A DNA stretch of 64,000 nt, taken from contig NZ_LSTV01000003.1 of assembly GCF_001644225.1 (NCBI RefSeq), positions 290,883-354,882 on the forward strand, given 5' to 3'. Source of the DNA: Microbacterium oleivorans. Its GTDB lineage: Bacteria; Actinomycetota; Actinomycetes; Actinomycetales; Microbacteriaceae. Below are positions 45,287 through 54,066 of the stretch, piece by piece. Position 1 is the stretch's first letter, and every line of letters starts with the position of its first letter. The notes beneath the pieces are model-generated. The model did not search any database. It had not been told where the DNA came from and saw only the letters and a list, made by a program, of their open reading frames with translations. The translations under genes were made by a program, and so were the position numbers.

Positions 45287-47796
45287 TGCGCGTCCCGCTC
45301 TCCTGGTTGCGCGAGTACGTCGACGTCGCGCCCGGTACGACCCCCGAGGACGTCCTCGCGTCGCTCGTCTCGGTCGGGTTCGAGGAGGAGGACGTGCACA
45401 CGTTCGACCTCAGCGGCCCGATCGTCGTCGGCCGTGTGGTCTCGTTCGAGGCCGAACCGCAGTCCAACGGCAAGACCATCCGGTGGTGCCAGGTCGACGT
45501 CGGTGAGGCGCACGGCGGCATCCGCGGCATCGTCTGCGGTGCCGGCAACTTCTTCGAGGGCGACAAGGTCGTCGTGACCCTGCCCGGTGCGGTCCTTCCC
45601 GGGCCCTTCCCGATCGCGGCACGCAAGACCTACGGTCATGTCTCCGACGGCATGATCGCCTCCGCCAAGGAGCTGGGCCTCGGCGACGAGCACTCCGGCA
45701 TCCTGCGCCTCACCGAGCTCGGTCTCGACCCCGACGTCGGCACCGACGCGATCGCCCTCCTGGGGCTCGACGACGTGGCCGTCGACATCAACGTCACCCC
45801 CGACCGCGGGTACGCGCTGTCGATCCGCGGCGTGGCACGCGAATACGCCCACGCCACGGGAGCGGCCTTCCGCGACCCGGGTCTGCGCGACTTCGAGGAG
45901 CTCCAGCAGCCGACCGGCGGATTCCCCGTCGCGATCGACGACGCGGCGCCCATCCACGGCAACCCCGGCGCGAGCGAGTTCGTCGTCCGCATCGTGCGCG
46001 ACGTCGACCCCTCCCGCCCGACGCCGCCGTGGATGACCGCGCGGCTCACGCTCGCCGGCATCCGTTCCCTCGGCATCCTGATCGACATCACGAACTACGT
46101 GATGCTCGAACTCGGCAACCCGATCCACGGTTACGACCTCGACACGCTGACCGGTGGCATCACCGTCCGTCGCGCGGCCGCGGGGGAGAAGCTCACCACC
46201 CTCGACGGCAAGGAGCGTCGGCTCCACGCCGAGGACCTGCTCATCACCGACGCGTCCGGCCCGATCGGCCTGGCAGGTGTCATGGGCGGCGGCAGGACCG
46301 AGATGGGGGATGCCACGCGCAACGTCCTCATCGAGGCGGCGATCTTCGACACCGTGTCCATCGCGCGCACGGCCCGCCGGCACAAGCTGCCCAGCGAGGC
46401 GTCGCGACGCTTCGAACGCGGCGTCGACCCGCTCATCCCGTTCGTCGCCGCCCGCCGCGTCGCGGACCTCATGGTCGAGCTCGCCGGCGGCACCCTCGAC
46501 ACCGAGACCGGCGGCGCACTGTTCGCCGAGGTGTTCATCCCGTCGATCGAGCTGCCGAAGACCTTCACCGCCGGCCTGATCGGCGTCGACTACTCCGACG
46601 ACGAGGTCGTCGGCGCCCTCGAGACGATCGGATGCGACGTCGCGGATGAGGGCACGGCCTGGGAGGTCATCCCGCCGTCCTGGCGTCCCGACCTCACCGA
46701 CCGCTGGACGCTCGCGGAGGAGGTCGCCCGCATCCACGGGCTCGACCGCATCCCCTCCATCCTCCCGACGCCGCCGTCCGGGCGCGGACTCACGCCGCAC
46801 CAGCGCGGACGCCGGCGCGTCGCGAACGCCCTCGCCGCGGCCGGCTTCGTCGAGGTCGTCGCGTTCCCGTTCACCACCGAGGAGCAGAACGACCTCCACG
46901 GCTCGGCGACGGGGGAGCACGTCCCCTCGATCCGTCTCGCCAACCCGCTCGACGGCCAGGCGCCGTACCTGCGACGCTCGCTCCTGCCCGGTCTGCTGCA
47001 GATCGCGCACCGGAACGTCTCGCGCGGGTTCACCGATCTCGCGCTCTTCGAGTCGGGCAGCGTCTTCACCCCCGACGAGGGCGTGACCTACGGCACCGAC
47101 ACCGTCCCGCCGCTCGCGCAGCGCCCCGACGAGCAGACCCTCGCGGCCCTGCACGGCGCGATCCCGCCGCAGCCGCGGCACGTCGCCGTGCTCCTGCACG
47201 GCAACGCGGCGGTAAAGCGTCCCGGCGGCGCCGCGGCGCCGTACGACCTCGCGGACGCGCTCGGCGCGGTCCGCACGATCGCCGCCGCGGCGGGCGTGCA
47301 GATCGACGTGCAGCAGGGCGAGCGCGCAGCGCTCCACCCGGGGCGCACCGGCATCCTCACCGTCCGCGGTGACGAGGTCGGCTACGTCGGCGAACTCCTC
47401 CCGGCCGTCGCCGAGGCGGCCGACCTGCACGGACGCGTGTTCGTCGCGGAGCTCGACCTCGACGGCATCCTGTCGCTTGTGCGCGAACCGGAGGTCTCCC
47501 CGTCACTGGCGACCTTCCCCGCGGCGACGCAGGACGTGTCCCTCGTCGTCCCGGCGGACGTCGCCGCCGGTGACGTGCGGGCCGCCCTCGTCGACGGCGC
47601 GGGGCAGCTCCTCGAGGATCTGCGCCTGGTCGACGACTACCGCGGTGCCGGCGTCGCGGACGGGTCGAAGAGCCTCACGTTCGCGCTGCGGTTCCGCGCC
47701 GACGACCGCACGCTGACGGCATCGGAGGCCACCGACGCGAAGCTCGCCGGTGTCGCCGTCGCCGCGGAACGCTTCGGGGCGACGATCCGCGACTGA
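45286..47796 (+). CDS. pheT: Phenylalanyl-tRNA synthetase beta subunit
   Basis: The 836-residue beta subunit provides editing and tRNA binding. It starts RVPLSWLREYVDV, has the EMAP-like tRNA-binding domain (VVGRVVSFEAEPQSNGKTIR), the B3/B4 editing domain (TPPWMTARLTLAGIRSLGIL then DITNYVMLELGNPIHGYDLD), the B5 domain, and the C-terminal anticodon-binding FDX domain (FPAATQDVSLVVPADVAAGD). It overlaps pheS. The usual length is about 800 residues, so it is complete. Confidence 0.96.
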   Translation: MRVPLSWLREYVDVAPGTTPEDVLASLVSVGFEEEDVHTFDLSGPIVVGRVVSFEAEPQSNGKTIRWCQVDVGEAHGGIRGIVCGAGNFFEGDKVVVTLPGAVLPGPFPIAARKTYGHVSDGMIASAKELGLGDEHSGILRLTELGLDPDVGTDAIALLGLDDVAVDINVTPDRGYALSIRGVAREYAHATGAAFRDPGLRDFEELQQPTGGFPVAIDDAAPIHGNPGASEFVVRIVRDVDPSRPTPPWMTARLTLAGIRSLGILIDITNYVMLELGNPIHGYDLDTLTGGITVRRAAAGEKLTTLDGKERRLHAEDLLITDASGPIGLAGVMGGGRTEMGDATRNVLIEAAIFDTVSIARTARRHKLPSEASRRFERGVDPLIPFVAARRVADLMVELAGGTLDTETGGALFAEVFIPSIELPKTFTAGLIGVDYSDDEVVGALETIGCDVADEGTAWEVIPPSWRPDLTDRWTLAEEVARIHGLDRIPSILPTPPSGRGLTPHQRGRRRVANALAAAGFVEVVAFPFTTEEQNDLHGSATGEHVPSIRLANPLDGQAPYLRRSLLPGLLQIAHRNVSRGFTDLALFESGSVFTPDEGVTYGTDTVPPLAQRPDEQTLAALHGAIPPQPRHVAVLLHGNAAVKRPGGAAAPYDLADALGAVRTIAAAAGVQIDVQQGERAALHPGRTGILTVRGDEVGYVGELLPAVAEAADLHGRVFVAELDLDGILSLVREPEVSPSLATFPAATQDVSLVVPADVAAGDVRAALVDGAGQLLEDLRLVDDYRGAGVADGSKSLTFALRFRADDRTLTASEATDAKLAGVAVAAERFGATIRD

Positions 47797-47841
47797 CGAT
47801 GTCCCCCGAACGGCCGACTGCGGGGTCGGTCGTCCGCGGGG

Positions 47842-47847
47842 TACGTT
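47842..47847 (+). promoter_or_regulatory. -10-like element before a small membrane-protein gene
   Basis: TACGTT ends six bases before the ATG at 47854. Confidence 0.4.
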
Positions 47848-47853
47848 TCGGTC

Positions 47854-48246
47854 ATGACATCCACGACTGCCGGTGCCCGACCGTCCGAGGACGGCGCGCC
47901 GCTGCGCATGCCGCGCGGAGAGGTCCTCATCCGCGCCCTGGCGATCGTCAATCTGCTCACGATCGTGATGAGCGTGGTCGCGTTCGCGACGGGGTGGCAG
48001 TACGGGACGTGGCTGTTCCCGCAGGCAGCGGTCTTCTTCCCCAGCGCCTGGGCCGAGATCGTCCCGCGCGGAGCGGTCTGGCTCGTGTTCGCCGGCATCG
48101 CGGCGATCGCCGCAGGTGTAAGTGCGCTGCGTGCGCCCGCGGGGCATCGGGGCTACGCGGTGTTCCGCTCGCTCACGATCTTCGGCGCGGTGGTCGCCGT
48201 CGTGATGGCCGCTCTCGTCGTCGCGGCCTCGTTCATCACGCTCTGA
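47854..48246 (+). CDS. Small membrane protein of unknown function
   Basis: I do not recognise this family. The 130-residue product has an N-terminal polar stretch of about 20 residues and three membrane helices: ALAIVNLLTIVMSVVAFATG, AVWLVFAGIAAIAAGVSAL and SLTIFGAVVAVVMAALVVAA. The loop WLFPQAAVFFPSAWAEIVPR is its most distinctive part. No charged residues inside helices suggest a transport path. It stands alone after pheT with its own -10-like element and converges with an ATPase gene. Confidence 0.75.
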   Translation: MTSTTAGARPSEDGAPLRMPRGEVLIRALAIVNLLTIVMSVVAFATGWQYGTWLFPQAAVFFPSAWAEIVPRGAVWLVFAGIAAIAAGVSALRAPAGHRGYAVFRSLTIFGAVVAVVMAALVVAASFITL

Positions 48247-48252
48247 CCCGCC

Positions 48253-49377
48253 TCAGCGCGTCCCCCAGTTCCACGGCGGACCCTCGAGTCGCCCCTGACC
48301 GCTCACGAGCGTGCCGTCGGGGTGACGTTCGAGCGGGATCCGGTGGGCGTCGGGGAGGGCATCGATGAGGCCCGCGGCGTGCGACACCAAAAGCACCTGC
48401 GTCTGTGCGGCCGCCGCGCGTACGAGGTTCGCCAGCGGCGCGAGCAGGCTGACGTGCAGGCTCGATTCGGGCTCGTTGAGGACCGTGAGCGGCGCGGGCC
48501 GGGCGGGGAGCAGCGCGGCGCAGAGCAGCAGGTAGCGCAGCGTGCCGTCCGAGAGCTCCGCGGCGTCCAGCGGCCGGAGCAGGCCCGGCTGCGTCAGGGT
48601 GAGTCGCAGGAGGCCGTCGGATGCCGCGATGCGCACCCGACTGCCCGGGAACGCCTCGTCCACCGCCCGATCGAGCAGGCGGCCGAACCCCGCGTCGACC
48701 ACCGTCGCCCACACGGCGGCGAGGTTCGATCCGTCGTGCGCGAGCACGGGGGACCTCGTGCCGACCTGCGGGCGCCGCGCGGGGGCATCCGCATCGACGC
48801 GGAAGTGGTCGTAGAACCGCCAGCCGTTCATGATGCGCCGCAGACCCAGCAGCTCAGGTGCGGTGTCGCCGTCGGCGAGGTCGGTGATGATGCTCTCGAA
48901 GGGGGCGAGCTTCTGGTCGAGCGAGACCCAGCCGCCGTCACGGACGCGCGTCTGGGCGCGCAGCCGGTCGATGAGGAGCGTCGACGGTTTGGCGAAGGGG
49001 CCTGCGAAGATCTGCTCGCGCTTGATCTCGGGGTCGCGGGCGAAGACGCTGTCCTGCGACGCCTGCGGGATGCCCAGATCGACGAGGTAACCGAGCTCAT
49101 CGGACGCGAAGCCGAGCTGCACCGCGATCGGGTTGCGGCGCACCGTCCCCTGATCGCCGCCGTTCTCCGGGCCCGCCCAGAGGAGCGACGACAGACCGCC
49201 CTCGCGGGCGACGGCGCCGATGAGGTCGCCGGTCGCGGCGGAGGCGAGCAGCCGCAGGGCGCGGTACAGATTCGACTTGCCCGAGCCGTTCGGGCCGGTC
49301 ACGACGGTGAGCTCCTGCAGAGGGATCACGACGTCGCGGAGCGACCGGTAACCCGAGACGGCGAGCGTGCGCAGCAT
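48253..49377 (-). CDS. AAA family ATPase (SMC/RecF-like, OLD-type head)
   Basis: This 374-residue protein has an ABC-type ATPase head split by an insertion. The N-terminus LRTLAVSGYRSLRDVVIPLQ and Walker A VVTGPNGSGKSNLYRALRLL are typical of RecF/OLD-like ATPases. The C-terminal half has the signature-like AAELSDGTLRYLLLCAAL, a Walker B-like LTVLNEPESSLHVSLLAPL and the H-loop LLVSHAAGLID. There is no long coiled coil and no TOPRIM domain, so it is a short form of unknown role. GGAGGG lies directly against the ATG, an unusual spacing. No defence partner gene is adjacent. Confidence 0.85.
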   Translation of the reverse strand: MLRTLAVSGYRSLRDVVIPLQELTVVTGPNGSGKSNLYRALRLLASAATGDLIGAVAREGGLSSLLWAGPENGGDQGTVRRNPIAVQLGFASDELGYLVDLGIPQASQDSVFARDPEIKREQIFAGPFAKPSTLLIDRLRAQTRVRDGGWVSLDQKLAPFESIITDLADGDTAPELLGLRRIMNGWRFYDHFRVDADAPARRPQVGTRSPVLAHDGSNLAAVWATVVDAGFGRLLDRAVDEAFPGSRVRIAASDGLLRLTLTQPGLLRPLDAAELSDGTLRYLLLCAALLPARPAPLTVLNEPESSLHVSLLAPLANLVRAAAAQTQVLLVSHAAGLIDALPDAHRIPLERHPDGTLVSGQGRLEGPPWNWGTR

Positions 49378-49422
49378 CCCTCCACTGTGCCAGTCGGCCC
49401 CGACACGCGTGGTCGGGGCGGT

Positions 49423-49428
49423 TAGGCT
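49423..49428 (+). promoter_or_regulatory. -10 element for leaderless ABC ATPase transcript
   Basis: TAGGCT ends six bases before the GTG at 49435. Confidence 0.55.
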
Positions 49429-49434
49429 CGGCCC

Positions 49435-50205
49435 GTGATCGACTCTCCGACCGTCCCCGCCCTGCAGCTGACCGGACTGGTGAAGCAGTTCGGCTCCGTC
49501 ACCGCCGTCGCCGGCATCGACCTCACGGTCCCCGCCGGATCCTTCTACGGGCTCGTCGGCCCCAACGGCGCCGGCAAGACGACGACCCTGTCGATGGCCA
49601 CCGGGCTGCTCAAGCCCGACGCCGGGAGTGCCCACGTGCACGGTGTCGACGTGTGGGGCGACCCCGTGACGGCCAAGCGCATGATCGGCAACCTCGCCGA
49701 CGGCATCCGGCTGTTCGACCGCCTGACGGGGGAGCAACTGGTCACCTACACGGGCATGATGTTCGGCCTTCCCCGCGAGGAGATCGGCCAGCGGGTGTCG
49801 GACCTCCTCGACCTCATGGACCTGCGCGCCGCAGCCGGGTCGATCGTCGCGGACTACTCGGCCGGCATGACCAAGAAGATCGCGCTCGCTTGCGCCCTCA
49901 TCCACGCGCCGCGACTGCTGGTCCTCGACGAGCCGTTCGAATCGGTCGATCCCGTCTCGGCGGCGAACATCGAGGACGTCCTGCGCGGGTACACCGCCTC
50001 GGGCGGATCCGTCATCGTCTCCAGCCATTCGATGGACCTGGTGCAGCGCATGTGCGACCACGTCGCCGTCATCGCCGCCGGTCGGGTGCTGGCCGCGGGG
50101 ACCATCGACGAGGTCCGCGCCGGCGACAGCCTGCAGAACCGGTTCGTCTCCCTCGTGGGCGGACGCCACCAGTCGGAGGGGCCGCAGTGGTTGCGACAGT
50201 CCTGA
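49435..50205 (+). CDS. ABC transporter ATP-binding protein
   Basis: This 256-residue ATPase has Walker A LVGPNGAGKTTTLSMATGLL, a Q-loop near GNLADGIRLFDRLTGEQL, the signature in VADYSAGMTKKIALACALIH (SAGM instead of the usual SGGQ) and Walker B LLVLDEPFESVDPVSA. It is followed by a large permease whose start lies inside its last 19 bases. The pair looks like an ABC-2-type exporter; the altered signature motif is common in this subfamily. The substrate is unknown. Confidence 0.92.
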   Translation: MIDSPTVPALQLTGLVKQFGSVTAVAGIDLTVPAGSFYGLVGPNGAGKTTTLSMATGLLKPDAGSAHVHGVDVWGDPVTAKRMIGNLADGIRLFDRLTGEQLVTYTGMMFGLPREEIGQRVSDLLDLMDLRAAAGSIVADYSAGMTKKIALACALIHAPRLLVLDEPFESVDPVSAANIEDVLRGYTASGGSVIVSSHSMDLVQRMCDHVAVIAAGRVLAAGTIDEVRAGDSLQNRFVSLVGGRHQSEGPQWLRQS

Positions 50206-51767
50206 AGCTGCGGTACCGCGCCCTCGCCAACACGCTGGCCCGTCGGCCGTGGCAGCTCGTGGGCTTCATCTTCGGTGCGCTCTGGGCCATCGGCGCGCTC
50301 GTCTCGATCGTGGCCGGGATGGTGGCGCTCGCCGTGTTCCAACCGCTCGAGACCGCCACCGTCGTCGCGGTGCTCGGGGGAAGCGCGCTGCTGCTGGGTT
50401 GGGTGCTCGGTCCCATCCTCCTCACCGGCATGGACACGTCCATCGACGCGCGCGGCCTCGCCGTCTTCCCGTTCACCCGGACCCAGACGATGCTCGCGCT
50501 CGGCGGCACCGGGCTGACCGGTCTCCCCGGCATCGCGACGACCCTCGCGGCGCTGAGCACGGTCATTCTGTGGGTGAGGTGGCCGCTGGCGGCGGTCGTC
50601 TCGATCCCCGCGGCCGCGCTCGCGGTGATCACCTGCGTCCTCGCCTCCCGTCTCGTCGGCGAACTCTCCGGCGGACTGGGCGGCAACCGCCGCGGCCGGG
50701 AACTCATCGGCACGGTCGTGCTGATCCTGCTCGTCCTGTCGGGGCCGATCCTCACCGGCGTGCTCACCCTGCTCGACGCCGGCGGCGACCTGGTGGCGCG
50801 GCTCACGTCCGCGGCCGCGGTCCTGCCGTGGACCCCCATCGGCGCCGCGTGGGGCGTCGCCCCCGCGCTCGCCGCGGGCGACGTCCTGTCGGCGGTGGCG
50901 CGCCTCGGCATCGCGGTCGCGACCGTCGGCGTGCTGTGGGTGGTGTGGTCGCGGGTCATCGACGCGGGGACGGATGCCGCGCCGCGCCGCGCCCGCAAGG
51001 TGGCGGCTGCCGGCCGCCTCGGCCTCTTCGGGCTCCTGCCGACCGGTGGCGTCGGTGCGACCTGGGCGCGATCGCTGAACGGCTGGCTGCGCGACCCGCG
51101 GTACCTCCGTCAGCTCCTGGTCGTGCCCCTCCTGCCGATCGTGTTCCTCGTCACCGGCGGGACCGACGGGTTCTTCTTCGGCTTCTCGCCCGTCTTCGCG
51201 GCGCTGATGCTCTCCATTGCCGGATACACCGACGTCTCCTACGACGGCACGGCGTACGCGACCGTCCTCGCCACGGGTGTGCGCGGCGTGGCCGACCGGG
51301 CCGGCCGCACCCTGGGTGCGGCGTGCGTCGGACTGCCGCTCATCGTGCTGCTCGCGACCGTGACCGCGGTCCTCTCGGACAACCTGGCGACACTCCCGAT
51401 CACGCTGGGCGCCTCGGTGGGCATCGTCCTCGTCGGTTACGGGGTCTCCGCCGTCTCGTCGGCGCTGATCATCAGCCCCGTGGCGGCTCCGGGCGACAGC
51501 CCGTTCAAGAGCGTGCCGGGCCAAACCTTCGTCAACGGACTGCTCGCGTTCGTCGTGTGGGGTGTCGTCATCGCGCTGTCGACGCCGACGATCGCGGTCG
51601 CCGCCTTCGCCTCGACCACCGAGGACGGGTCCTGGACCTGGGTCGCGCTCGCGGTGGGCGTCGTCGAGGGAGTCGTGATCGCCGTCCTCGGCATCGTCGT
51701 GGGCGGTCGCCTCCTCGACCGGACCGGACCCGACCTGCTGGCGAAGATCCGGGCGCTCCCGAGCTGA
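50187..51767 (+). CDS. ABC transporter permease (large ABC-2-like membrane protein)
   Basis: This 526-residue protein has about twelve membrane helices, for example LVGFIFGALWAIGALVSIVA, IGTVVLILLVLSGPILTGVL-like and VVPLLPIVFLVTGG. It has two halves separated by a polar stretch near SRVIDAGTDAAPRRARKVAA. The GTG start has GGAGGG seven bases upstream. It overlaps the ATPase gene and should form a transporter with it. I cannot assign a substrate. Confidence 0.87.
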   Translation: MVATVLKLRYRALANTLARRPWQLVGFIFGALWAIGALVSIVAGMVALAVFQPLETATVVAVLGGSALLLGWVLGPILLTGMDTSIDARGLAVFPFTRTQTMLALGGTGLTGLPGIATTLAALSTVILWVRWPLAAVVSIPAAALAVITCVLASRLVGELSGGLGGNRRGRELIGTVVLILLVLSGPILTGVLTLLDAGGDLVARLTSAAAVLPWTPIGAAWGVAPALAAGDVLSAVARLGIAVATVGVLWVVWSRVIDAGTDAAPRRARKVAAAGRLGLFGLLPTGGVGATWARSLNGWLRDPRYLRQLLVVPLLPIVFLVTGGTDGFFFGFSPVFAALMLSIAGYTDVSYDGTAYATVLATGVRGVADRAGRTLGAACVGLPLIVLLATVTAVLSDNLATLPITLGASVGIVLVGYGVSAVSSALIISPVAAPGDSPFKSVPGQTFVNGLLAFVVWGVVIALSTPTIAVAAFASTTEDGSWTWVALAVGVVEGVVIAVLGIVVGGRLLDRTGPDLLAKIRALPS

Positions 51768-51815
51768 TCGCGTCGCGGGGTGTCGCCCGGCGGCCCACGC
51801 TGGTTCGATGGGGGC

Positions 51816-52808
51816 ATGACCCGCATCCTCATCCTCAGCGGCACCGGCTGGCTCGGATCCCGCATCGCCCAGCGGTGGGTCGACCGCGGCGCCGAGGTGA
51901 CCTGCCTCGCGCGCGGCCACCGTGCCGCGCCGGCGGGCGCCCAGCTCGTGGTCGCCGACCGCGCCGCGCCCGATGCCTATCGCGAGGTCGCGGACCGGGA
52001 CTGGGACGAAGTCGTCGATGTCTCCTCGGTCCCGTCGTACGTGCGGGCCGCTGCGGACGCCCTCGGCGGTCGCGCAGCGCACGCCACCTACGTGTCGAGC
52101 GTCTCGGTGTACGCCGGAGCGGAGGAGGAGGGTGCGGACGAGACCGCCGAGATCGTCCCCGCGTGGCAGGACGGCGACGAGGAGGACTACGCCCGCGCGA
52201 AGGCCGCCGCCGAGCGCGCCGCGGACGGTCTCGCCGCACGGCTCGCGATCGTCCGACCCGGACTCATCGTCGGCCCCGGCGACCCGACCGACCGATTCGG
52301 TTACTGGCCGGCGCGGTTCGCCGCGGCGGCCGACGGGCCGGTCCTCTTGCCGCAGACCGAGGGCCGGGTGCAGGTGATCGACGTCGACGACCTGGCGGAC
52401 TTCATCGTGGCGGCGGGTGCCCGTGCGTTCGAGGGTGTCGTGAACGCGGTGGGCGAGCCGCATCCCTTCGCCGATTTCATCGCCCTCGTGCAGCGGCTCT
52501 CGGGGCACATGGGTCAGGTGCAGGTCGCTCCGGGCGACTGGCTCGAACGCCACGGCGTGAGCCACTGGATGGGTCCGCGGTCCCTTCCGCTGTGGCTGCC
52601 CGACGACATGCCCGGCTTCGCGACGCGCAGCAACGCGGCCTACCGCGCGGCGGGCGGCCGCATCCGTCCCCTCGCCGAGACGTCCGCGCGGGTCCTCGAC
52701 GACGAGCGCGCCCGCGGCGTCTCGCGCTCGCGCGGATCGGGGCTCGAACGCGCCGCGGAGCTCGACCTCTTGCGCATCCTGACGGAGGGTGCCGCGACGG
52801 CGTCGTGA
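51816..52808 (+). CDS. NAD-dependent epimerase/dehydratase family protein
   Basis: This 330-residue extended SDR has the nucleotide motif ILILSGTGWLGSRIAQ (residues 4-19), VVDVSSVPSYVRAAADAL, the catalytic Ser/Tyr region TYVSSVSVYAG, and an ARAKAAAERAA helix in which a Lys is present but the full YxxxK is only partly matched (DEEDYARAK). RLAIVRPGLIVGPGDPTDRF is conserved. It resembles reductases acting on sugar nucleotides or isoflavone-like substrates; the reaction is unknown. The ATG at 51816 starts the fold. A short Arg-rich reading frame overlaps its stop as GTGA. Confidence 0.87.
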   Translation: MTRILILSGTGWLGSRIAQRWVDRGAEVTCLARGHRAAPAGAQLVVADRAAPDAYREVADRDWDEVVDVSSVPSYVRAAADALGGRAAHATYVSSVSVYAGAEEEGADETAEIVPAWQDGDEEDYARAKAAAERAADGLAARLAIVRPGLIVGPGDPTDRFGYWPARFAAAADGPVLLPQTEGRVQVIDVDDLADFIVAAGARAFEGVVNAVGEPHPFADFIALVQRLSGHMGQVQVAPGDWLERHGVSHWMGPRSLPLWLPDDMPGFATRSNAAYRAAGGRIRPLAETSARVLDDERARGVSRSRGSGLERAAELDLLRILTEGAATAS

Positions 52809-52927
52809 TCGCCGATTTGCGGGACCGGATGCCGCGGCGATACCGTCGCGGTGTGTCCTCCGCCGCGATCCTCCCCGCCTCCGCGGGCTCGCGCGCGCGT
52901 CGACGTCTGGGCGACCGCCGACGCTAG
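52805..52927 (+). CDS. Possible Arg-rich small ORF upstream of argC (candidate leader peptide)
   Basis: A 40-codon frame starts with GTG overlapping the epimerase stop and contains 13 arginines, ending in a run that includes RARRRLGDRRR. Its arginine codons include three CGA. An internal GTG at 52853 lies six bases after a TACCGT element and would give a 24-residue leaderless version. Arg-rich frames arise easily in GC-rich DNA, so this is only a candidate. Confidence 0.25.
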   Translation: MIADLRDRMPRRYRRGVSSAAILPASAGSRARRRLGDRRR

Positions 52928-52977
52928 GCGACCCTCCCGCTGTGCTCCGCGTCTCGGAGTGAGCCGCAGGTGTCGCC
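52927..52977 (+). promoter_or_regulatory. Stem-loop region between the Arg-rich ORF and argC
   Basis: GGCGAC (52927-52932) can pair with GTCGCC (52972-52977), and CTCCG-CGTCT-CGGAG (52945-52959) nests inside. This could be a terminator or attenuator before the arginine operon, or chance in GC-rich DNA. Confidence 0.3.
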
Positions 52978-53003
52978 GTTCCGGCCCCGTTCCTCCCAGA
53001 CAA

Positions 53004-53009
53004 TAAGGT
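53004..53009 (+). promoter_or_regulatory. -10 element for leaderless argC transcript
   Basis: TAAGGT ends seven bases before the argC ATG. It sits in an unusually A/T-rich stretch. Confidence 0.5.
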
Positions 53010-53016
53010 TGAATCC

Positions 53017-54066
53017 ATGACCATCTCGGTCGCCGTCTCCGGCGCTTCCGGCTATGCGGGCGGCGAGATCCTCCGCCTGCTCGCCGCTCACCCCGAGGTC
53101 GAGATCCGCACCGTCACGGCGCACTCCAACGCCGGGCAGTCGCTCATCGACCACCAGCCGCACCTGCGCTCGCTCGCGCACCTCACCCTGCAGGACACGA
53201 CGCCCGAGGTCCTCGCCGGCCATGACGTCGTCTTCCTCGCCCTGCCGCACGGTCAGTCCGCGCAGTACACCGAGATGCTGGCGGACGTCCCCCTCGTCAT
53301 CGACGCGGGTGCCGACCACCGGCTGACCGACCAGGCCGCGTGGGACCAGTTCTACGGCGGGGACTTCCCCGAGCCGTGGGCGTACGGCGTGCCCGAGCTC
53401 CTCGTCGACGGGGGGAAGCAGCGTGACGTGCTGGCGGGTGCGCGGCGGATCGCCGCGCCGGGGTGCAACGCGTCCACCGTGTCGCTCAGCCTCGCGCCCG
53501 GTGTGGCCGCCGGCGTCATCGACCCGGGCGACATCGTGTCGGTCCTCGCGGTCGGCCCGTCCGGAGCGGGCAAGAGCCTCAAGACGAACCTCCTCGCCTC
53601 CGAGATCCTCGGCAGCGCGAACCCGTATGCCGTGGGCGGCACGCACCGCCACATCCCCGAGATCCGTCAGGCGCTCGCCGCCGCCGCGCCCGCCGCGGCG
53701 GACATCCGGATCTCGTTCACCCCCGTCCTCGTCCCCATGGCGCGCGGCATCCTCGCGACCTCGACGGCGCCGATCGTGCCCGGTGCCACCGACGCGCAGA
53801 TCCGGGAGGCGTGGGAGTCCGCGTACACCGGCGAGACGTTCGTTCAGGTGCTGCCCGAGGGGCGGTTCCCGCGCACGGCGGACGTCCTCGGCGCCAACAC
53901 GGCGCTCCTGGGCCTCGCGATCGACCGCGCCGCGAACCGCGTCGTCGTGGTCGCCGCGGTCGACAACCTCGTCAAGGGCACCGCGGGTGCCGCCATCCAA
54001 TCGATGAACATCGCCCTCGGTCTCCCCGAGTCGACGGGTCTGAGCGTGAACGGAGTAGCCCCGTGA
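53017..54066 (+). CDS. argC: N-acetyl-gamma-glutamyl-phosphate reductase
   Basis: ArgC reduces acetylglutamyl phosphate to the semialdehyde, the third step to ornithine. The 349-residue protein has the NADP-binding [31 protein letters not shown], the catalytic Cys in [14 protein letters not shown], and the His region [14 protein letters not shown]. No ribosome site precedes the ATG. The argJ start overlaps the stop as GTGA. It heads the arginine operon. Confidence 0.96.
   Translation: MTISVAVSGASGYAGGEILRLLAAHPEVEIRTVTAHSNAGQSLIDHQPHLRSLAHLTLQDTTPEVLAGHDVVFLALPHGQSAQYTEMLADVPLVIDAGADHRLTDQAAWDQFYGGDFPEPWAYGVPELLVDGGKQRDVLAGARRIAAPGCNASTVSLSLAPGVAAGVIDPGDIVSVLAVGPSGAGKSLKTNLLASEILGSANPYAVGGTHRHIPEIRQALAAAAPAAADIRISFTPVLVPMARGILATSTAPIVPGATDAQIREAWESAYTGETFVQVLPEGRFPRTADVLGANTALLGLAIDRAANRVVVVAAVDNLVKGTAGAAIQSMNIALGLPESTGLSVNGVAP

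Noticed and set aside
49854..53024. Open frame of about 1,056 codons on the minus strand opposite the ABC permease and epimerase
   Set aside because: Shadow of GC-rich genes on the other strand; low-complexity Asp/Arg/Gly sequence with no motif.
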